In this document: in pieces, positions 59,070 to 64,000 of the stretch
Numbering within the stretch: the first letter of the stretch is position 1
Layout of the letters: the number at the start of each line of letters is the position of its first letter
NCBI RefSeq assembly: GCF_900130075.1
Contig: NZ_LT671418.1
Coordinates: forward strand, 1,302,001 to 1,366,000
DNA from: Herminiimonas arsenitoxidans
GTDB lineage: Bacteria; Pseudomonadota; Gammaproteobacteria; Burkholderiales; Burkholderiaceae_D
DNA: 64,000 bases
Direction of reading: 5' to 3'
The notes under the pieces: generated by a model
What the model saw: only the letters and a program-made list of their open reading frames with translations
Databases searched by the model: none
Told to the model about the DNA's origin: nothing
Translations under genes and position numbers: made by a program

Positions 59070-60623
59070 TCAATGCGCGCCTGCTGCATCCGCCCCACCA
59101 GCTGCTTTGCTGCGCTTGGTAATCCAGATAAAACCGATCAGGCACAGGAACATGATGCCGGACATCCAGAACAAATCAGTTGCCGCCAAGGTACTGGCTT
59201 GCACCGTCATCTGCCTATCTATCACCGCCCATGCAGCCTGCTCCGACATTCCACGTGCCATCAAGGTACTCACGGCTTGTGTAAAGGCAGGATTATGTAC
59301 GCCGGTATATTCAGCCAACTGCGCATGATGCAGAATCGTGCGGTTATCCCACATCGTCGACATCACAGAAGTACCGATACCGCCAAACATAATACGCACG
59401 AAGTTAGACAAACCTGCTGCTGCCGGAATCTTGTCTGGTGATTGACCGGACAGAATGATGGACGTCAACGGGATAAAGAACATCGCCATCGCCGCGCCTT
59501 GAATCACGGTAGGAATCATCAAGGTCATCATGTCCACATCTTGCGTGAACTGTGCCCGCATGAAAAACACCACCGAGAAAATCAAAAAGGCCGTCGTCGC
59601 CACCCAGCGCGCATCGATTTTTGGCAATAACTTACCAACGATAGGCGACAAGATAATCGCAAAAATACCAACCGGCGCCATCACCTTGCCTGCCTCCGTC
59701 GCGGTGTAACCGATCTGCGTTTGCAACCACAAAGGCAGAATTACCAAGCTACCGAAGAACAAGCCGTAGGCCACCGAAATCGCAATCACACCACCGCTAA
59801 AGTTGCGGCCCTGGAACAAGGATAAATCCACCACCGGATGCTCTTCACCGATTTCCCAAATAATGAAATAGATGAAAGACACCACCGCAACCGAAGCAAG
59901 AATAATGATTTCGCCAGAATGGAACCAGTCCAGTTCCTTGCCCTTATCCAGCATCAATTGCAAGGAACCTACCCACAACACGAGTAAGACCAGACCGACT
60001 TTGTCGATCGGCAGTTTGTATGTTTTCGATTCACGTTCGCGATAGATAGACCACGTTGCCCATGCAGCAAAAATACCGATAGGAATATTAATGTAGAAGA
60101 TCCACGGCCATGTGTAGTTGTCCGATATCCAGCCGCCCAACAGCGGCCCCATAATCGGCGCCACCAGCGTCGTCATACCCCAGAACGCTAGCGCCATCCC
60201 GCTCTTCGCGGGCGGATAACTGGAAAGCAGCAAGGCTTGCGACAACGGAATCATCGGCCCCGCCACCGCACCCTGCAAGACACGCGCAGCAATCAAAATT
60301 TCAATGCTAGGCGCAAAGCCACACAGGCAGGAAGCCAGCACAAACAACAAGATGGAACTGATGAACAGGCGCACCTGACCGATACGTTGCGTCAGCCAAC
60401 CTGTCAGCGGCACCGAAATCGCATTCGCAACCGAGAACGAAGTAATGACCCAAGTACCTTGTTGCGGCGAGACACCCAGATCACCTGAGATCGCTGGGAT
60501 CGAGACGTTCGCAATCGACGAATCGAGCACGTTCATGAACACCGCCAGCGACAAAGCCAGGGTGCCTATGATAAGTGGCGTGCCGCTCAGTGGCGGCAAC
60601 GCAGCGCGAGGAGTAGCGCTCAT
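59070..60623 (-). CDS. emrB: DHA2-family drug:H+ antiporter (EmrB type)
   Basis: The 517-residue protein has 14 predicted membrane helices of the major facilitator superfamily. Motifs include LDSSIANVSIPAISGDLGVSPQQGTWVITSFSVANAI (helix 1-2, with the DHA2 D and N) and GWLTQRIGQVRLF. It forms a tripartite pump with the adaptor (emrA) and outer-membrane channel encoded upstream. It begins 3 bases after emrA and is the last gene of the marR-led operon. A protein-coding gap of 42 bases separates it from earP. Confidence 0.95.
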   Translation of the reverse strand: MSATPRAALPPLSGTPLIIGTLALSLAVFMNVLDSSIANVSIPAISGDLGVSPQQGTWVITSFSVANAISVPLTGWLTQRIGQVRLFISSILLFVLASCLCGFAPSIEILIAARVLQGAVAGPMIPLSQALLLSSYPPAKSGMALAFWGMTTLVAPIMGPLLGGWISDNYTWPWIFYINIPIGIFAAWATWSIYRERESKTYKLPIDKVGLVLLVLWVGSLQLMLDKGKELDWFHSGEIIILASVAVVSFIYFIIWEIGEEHPVVDLSLFQGRNFSGGVIAISVAYGLFFGSLVILPLWLQTQIGYTATEAGKVMAPVGIFAIILSPIVGKLLPKIDARWVATTAFLIFSVVFFMRAQFTQDVDMMTLMIPTVIQGAAMAMFFIPLTSIILSGQSPDKIPAAAGLSNFVRIMFGGIGTSVMSTMWDNRTILHHAQLAEYTGVHNPAFTQAVSTLMARGMSEQAAWAVIDRQMTVQASTLAATDLFWMSGIMFLCLIGFIWITKRSKAAGGADAAGAH

Positions 60624-60626
60624 GGT

Positions 60627-61829
60627 TTAGTGTTTGCCTGTGGTCGCAGTACTGTTGCTGTTCGTTGCAATGATTTGCGCAACGCGCGCAGCAGCTTGAT
60701 TGCCTGCATCATCGAACACAGCCGTTTGATAAACCGGCTCAGTGCGTGGTGCTGTCGTCGAGGTCAAGGAAGTGCCTTCCGATTTGGCGACATCCACTTC
60801 AACCTGCATAGACAAACCTACCCGCAATGGCCGCTCTTCCAAATCTTTAGGATCCAAAGTAATCCGCACTGGAATACGTTGCACTACCTTGATCCAGTTA
60901 CCACTCGCATTTTGTGTAGGCAACAGGGCGAAGGCTGCGCCTGTCCCTGCTGAAAGACCAGCAACCTTGCCATGATAGGTAACGCTGCTGCCGTAAATAT
61001 CAGAAGTTAATGTGACCGGTTGACCGATACGCATCTTGGCAACTTGTACTTCCTTGAAGTTGGCATCAACCCACAAGGCATTCAGCGGCACCACCGACAA
61101 CAAAGGCGTACCCGGTGCAACACGTTGCCCGACTTGCACAGAACGCTTGGCAATATAACCTGTGATAGGTGCCAGCAAGGTATTGCGTGACAAAGCCAGA
61201 TAAGCAGCTTGTACCTGCGCTGCGGCGCGTTGCACATTAGGATGCTTAGCAACCGTTGTACCTTCGGTCAATGCTTGGTTCGATGTCAATTGATCGCGTG
61301 CTGCTTGCAATGCGGATTCAGCCGCAATGAAGGCAACGCGTGCATGCTCCAGATCTTCTTTTGCTACGGCACCGGTACCGCTCAATTCCTGACGGCGTGC
61401 CAGATCATCACGTGCACGTGCAACATCTGCTGTGCGTTGTGCTACAGCTGCACTCAGTGCACCGTTGTTGACGAATAAGGTGCGTACTTCACGCACAGTC
61501 TGCGCCAATTGTGCTTCAGCTTGATCCAATGCAACTTGCGCATCACTATGATCCAAATCAACCAAGGGCTTACCAGCTTTTACCAACTCTGTATCGTCAG
61601 CATGAATCGCGATCACAGTACCGCTCACTTGCGGTGTTACCTGCACCACATTGCCGGCAACATAAGCATCGTCAGTATCTTCAAAGTGACGCGCATAAAT
61701 TGCCCACCAGATTCCATAGGCAATCAACAAGAGCGCCAGCAGGACCGACACCGCGATGAGGCGGCGACGACGTTTGCCGTTGGTATTAGGAGTTTCGGCT
61801 TCTTTTACTTCTGGGCTGGTCGTATTCAT
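60627..61829 (-). CDS. emrA: Membrane fusion protein of the drug efflux pump (EmrA/HlyD type)
   Basis: The 400-residue periplasmic adaptor has a cytosolic N-terminus, one membrane helix (about 24-44), lipoyl/beta-barrel domains (VVQVTPQVSGTVIAIHADDTELVKAGKPLVDLD) and a coiled-coil hairpin (about 90-190). Its ATG overlaps the stop of the outer-membrane channel gene (ATGA, 61826-61829), so translation is coupled. Confidence 0.95.
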   Translation of the reverse strand: MNTTSPEVKEAETPNTNGKRRRRLIAVSVLLALLLIAYGIWWAIYARHFEDTDDAYVAGNVVQVTPQVSGTVIAIHADDTELVKAGKPLVDLDHSDAQVALDQAEAQLAQTVREVRTLFVNNGALSAAVAQRTADVARARDDLARRQELSGTGAVAKEDLEHARVAFIAAESALQAARDQLTSNQALTEGTTVAKHPNVQRAAAQVQAAYLALSRNTLLAPITGYIAKRSVQVGQRVAPGTPLLSVVPLNALWVDANFKEVQVAKMRIGQPVTLTSDIYGSSVTYHGKVAGLSAGTGAAFALLPTQNASGNWIKVVQRIPVRITLDPKDLEERPLRVGLSMQVEVDVAKSEGTSLTSTTAPRTEPVYQTAVFDDAGNQAAARVAQIIATNSNSTATTGKH

Positions 61830-63346
61830 GATGCACTTCTCACGGAGGTGGAAACATTCGAGGGATTGGAGTTTTCTTTTTCAAGACCTTGCGTCTGCGC
61901 GTCGAAACCGCCGCCCAAGGCCTTGATCAAACCGATACGCAAGTCACTGCGGCGCGCCTGTGAATCGAGATCGATACGGCGCTGCGATAACCATGTCATT
62001 TGCGCTGACAGTACGGGCAACATATTGGTGGTACCGACACGCTCACGCTGTTGCGCCAGTTTCAGATTGTTGGCTGATGCTTGTGTTGCCAATTGCTGCT
62101 GTTCACTTTGCAGCGCCGCAGCACGTGACGATTGCACTTGATCAGCCACATCATGCAAAGCTTCAGTTAAAGTCTGGTTATACATCGCGACCAAACCATC
62201 GTAGGAAGCAACGCGACCTTTCAGATTGGCGCGCAGGGAACCGCCATCCAAAATCGGCAAACGAATGGCGGGGCCGATACCAACGACGCGGCTACCGCTA
62301 TTCAACAAATTGCTCAAACCCAAACTGGAGAAACCGGCAAAGGCCATGATGTTGACGTTAGGATAGAACTCGGTTTTGGCAGTATCGATATCGCTTTGTG
62401 CTGACTCAACATTCCAGCGTGCAGCAACGATGTCAGGACGACGTCCGAGCAAGGTCAGTGGCAATGCATCTGGCAATGCAATCGCTACTTCGGAAGGTAA
62501 TGAAGGACGTTCAATTTGCAGACCACGATCCGGACCTTTTCCCAGCAGTGCTGCCAATTGATTGCGCGTCAAGGCAATCGCTTCATTCAATTGCGCACGT
62601 TCGGCGCGCAGACTAGCGAGTTGCTGATGCGTTTGTTGATTATCTGTTTGGGTATCTAGGCCGACTTTAAAGCGCAGCTTGGTCAGGCGTTCGATGTTTT
62701 CACCAACCGCCAATTGCTCCTGATTCAAATCCAGTTGCGCATACTGGCGCGCCAATTGCACCCAGGCACGCGCCACTGCAGTAGAAATCATCAAGCGCGC
62801 ATTGTATTGCTCGGCCTGCGCGGCCTTCCCTGCTGACAAGGCACTACGCAATTGGGCCGCATGCTTGCCCCAGAAATCGAAATCGTAAGAAAAATTCAGC
62901 GACAGTTCATTGTCCGATTTGTACTCGCCACCCAATGGCGGCGGAATGATGCCGTTCTCGGTATAACGCTGATATGTGCTGCTGGCATTGGCAGACCACG
63001 ATGGACGGGCACTTGCGCTGGCAGCATCAGCAGCTGCCTTTGCACCGGCGACACGCGCTGCGGCAACTTGTAAATTAGGATTACCTGCGATGGCTTCATC
63101 GACCAATGCCTGCAAAGGTGCGCCACCGATAGTTTGCGCCCAGGAAGCATCAGGCCATAGACCGCGCTGTTCTGGCAAGGAAGAAGTCGTTGCATAGTCT
63201 GCAGGCTGATTCAGATTCGCGCTGGTGTCGATGCCTTTAAAACTGGCGCAGCCGCTAAGCAAGACAGCAGCACAACTGGCTGCGATCATGCCACGGAAAG
63301 AATTTTGGTTTAAACCAGCAGAAAAACGTACAAGGTTTTTCATCAT
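61826..63346 (-). CDS. Outer-membrane efflux lipoprotein (NodT/OprM family)
   Basis: The 506-residue TolC-like channel subunit is lipid-anchored: lipobox LSGC with Cys33 after a long signal peptide. Two OEP repeats with alternating coiled coils (LQVAAARVAGAKAAADAASASARPSWSAN; RPDIVAARWNVESAQSDIDTAKTEFYPNV) match the family. A strong AGGAG precedes the start, and its ATG overlaps the marR stop. It completes the tripartite pump. Confidence 0.95.
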   Translation of the reverse strand: MMKNLVRFSAGLNQNSFRGMIAASCAAVLLSGCASFKGIDTSANLNQPADYATTSSLPEQRGLWPDASWAQTIGGAPLQALVDEAIAGNPNLQVAAARVAGAKAAADAASASARPSWSANASSTYQRYTENGIIPPPLGGEYKSDNELSLNFSYDFDFWGKHAAQLRSALSAGKAAQAEQYNARLMISTAVARAWVQLARQYAQLDLNQEQLAVGENIERLTKLRFKVGLDTQTDNQQTHQQLASLRAERAQLNEAIALTRNQLAALLGKGPDRGLQIERPSLPSEVAIALPDALPLTLLGRRPDIVAARWNVESAQSDIDTAKTEFYPNVNIMAFAGFSSLGLSNLLNSGSRVVGIGPAIRLPILDGGSLRANLKGRVASYDGLVAMYNQTLTEALHDVADQVQSSRAAALQSEQQQLATQASANNLKLAQQRERVGTTNMLPVLSAQMTWLSQRRIDLDSQARRSDLRIGLIKALGGGFDAQTQGLEKENSNPSNVSTSVRSAS

Positions 63347-63843
63347 TTGCTCCTGTCTTTCACTTCCTTGCTAACGACTTCCGATGCAGCGCCGTATAAC
63401 AATTTGCGCAGCAAGCTTCTGAGCGTATTCACTTCTTCGCCACTGAACTCGGCAAAGTTTTCATTGAGCACGCCTACATACAAATCAGGTAATTTATCCG
63501 CAAGCTCGACACCCTCTTCCGTCAAACGCAGATTGATCACGCGCCTGTCATCACCACGCGGCATGCGTTGAATCAAGCCACGCTTTTCCAATCTGTCGAC
63601 CATGCGGGTGATAGATGCCGAATCGATATACAACTCTCGCGATAACTCTGCGGCAGTCGAGTAATTCCCTGAATTCAACATCAGCAACATGCTGCCTTGG
63701 GCGTGGGTAATGTCATGCTGCGCCAAATCGACATCGACCGCTTTCGCCAGCTTGGTACGAGCACGCGCCAGCAGGTAACCAACGCTTTCTTCTACGCACC
63801 AAGACCCAGACGGGAAATTTTTTTCAAATTTATTCATATACAT
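63343..63843 (-). CDS. MarR-family transcriptional regulator of the efflux operon
   Basis: The 166-residue protein has the winged helix-turn-helix of MarR proteins (about 55-115; TAAELSRELYIDSASITRMVDRLEKRGLIQRMPRGDDRRVINLRLTEEG). As first gene of the overlapping operon marR-oprM-like-emrA-emrB it probably represses the operon and releases it upon ligand binding (inference from family and position). ATG 63843 was used; ATG 63837 and TTG 63849 are alternatives. A tandem 16-base repeat directly upstream is a candidate binding site. Confidence 0.93.
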   Translation of the reverse strand: MYMNKFEKNFPSGSWCVEESVGYLLARARTKLAKAVDVDLAQHDITHAQGSMLLMLNSGNYSTAAELSRELYIDSASITRMVDRLEKRGLIQRMPRGDDRRVINLRLTEEGVELADKLPDLYVGVLNENFAEFSGEEVNTLRSLLRKLLYGAASEVVSKEVKDRSK

Positions 63844-63849
63844 GCTCAA

Positions 63850-63881
63850 TCAATAACTGCTTAAGTCAATAACTGCCTAAG
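63850..63881. repeat. Tandem 16-bp direct repeat ahead of marR, probable operator
   Basis: TCAATAACTGCTTAAG (63850-63865) is followed immediately by TCAATAACTGCCTAAG (63866-63881), 15 of 16 identical. It lies between the marR start codon and any promoter further upstream. A weak promoter candidate on the minus strand (TTGCAC, 17 bases, GATAAA) lies just beyond. The remaining bases to 64000 hold nothing else I recognise. Confidence 0.6.
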
Positions 63882-64000
63882 CAGCCAATTTATCAGCGAT
63901 TTTATTTTGAAGTGCAAAGAAACCGTTAAAACCAGCCGGATTTAGAATAATTTTGCATGTGTGATGCCAAAAAATGATCAGACTGTCATCTCTTTACAGG

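Overview
The window reads as an ordinary stretch of chromosome from a betaproteobacterium, most likely of the family Oxalobacteraceae (Herminiimonas/Janthinobacterium-like). This is an inference from gene content: a GshA of the E. coli type, a nadE-glnB pair, EF-P with an arginine at position 32 next to its rhamnosyltransferase earP, an argH / algZR / hemCDXY neighbourhood, and many small Oxalobacteraceae-like hypothetical proteins. Gene density is high, codon use looks uniform, and I see no insertion sequence, prophage, integrase or CRISPR array.

Layout. 0-3.3 kb: division-site genes minD-minE, then glutathione-dependent formaldehyde detoxification (frmA-frmB). 3.3-7.0 kb (minus strand): a chemoreceptor with a flagellar-type promoter, an RluF-like pseudouridine synthase that has lost its catalytic aspartate, and a DUF5610-like protein. 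7.3-13.9 kb: ygiQ, gshA, two envelope lipoproteins (BON and OmpA type) and a Crp/Fnr-type regulator. 13.9-18.3 kb is the most accessory-looking part: an MgtC/DUF4010 membrane protein, two small cytosolic proteins, a small secreted basic protein, a CsbD protein, tRNA-Ser(CGA), and two copies of a structured, terminator-ended intergenic element that I think is an undescribed small-RNA family.

18.4-31.9 kb: an EAL-CBS-GGDEF cyclic-di-GMP protein; the conserved block ftsK-lolA-(rarA)-serS with trxB divergent from ftsK; an Smr-domain protein; the PII regulator glnB with nadE; a FemAB-like acyltransferase. 31.9-45.4 kb: a membrane-anchored Ser/Thr kinase, an EamA exporter, ppa, the haem block hemC-hemD-hemX-hemY, ppc, an AlgZ/AlgR-type two-component system and argH. 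45.8-57 kb: a TRAP transporter with a TakP-like (2-oxo acid) binding protein, pmbA (tldE), darP, mog, a carboxylesterase, purU, a bactofilin, and a DUF898 membrane protein paired with an M48 metallopeptidase. 57.1-64 kb: efp-earP, then a MarR-controlled tripartite drug efflux operon (marR-oprM-like-emrA-emrB) with a tandem repeat just ahead of marR.

Functional links visible in the sequence: GshA makes the glutathione used by FrmA/FrmB; EarP rhamnosylates EF-P Arg32; HemC and HemD catalyse successive steps; MarR probably represses its own efflux operon; DctQM and DctP form one transporter although they are convergently transcribed. Start codons were moved from the longest open frame where a ribosome-binding site or family alignment supported a shorter protein; these choices are noted in the entries. 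All functional assignments are by recognition of motifs and remembered family sequences; no database search was possible.
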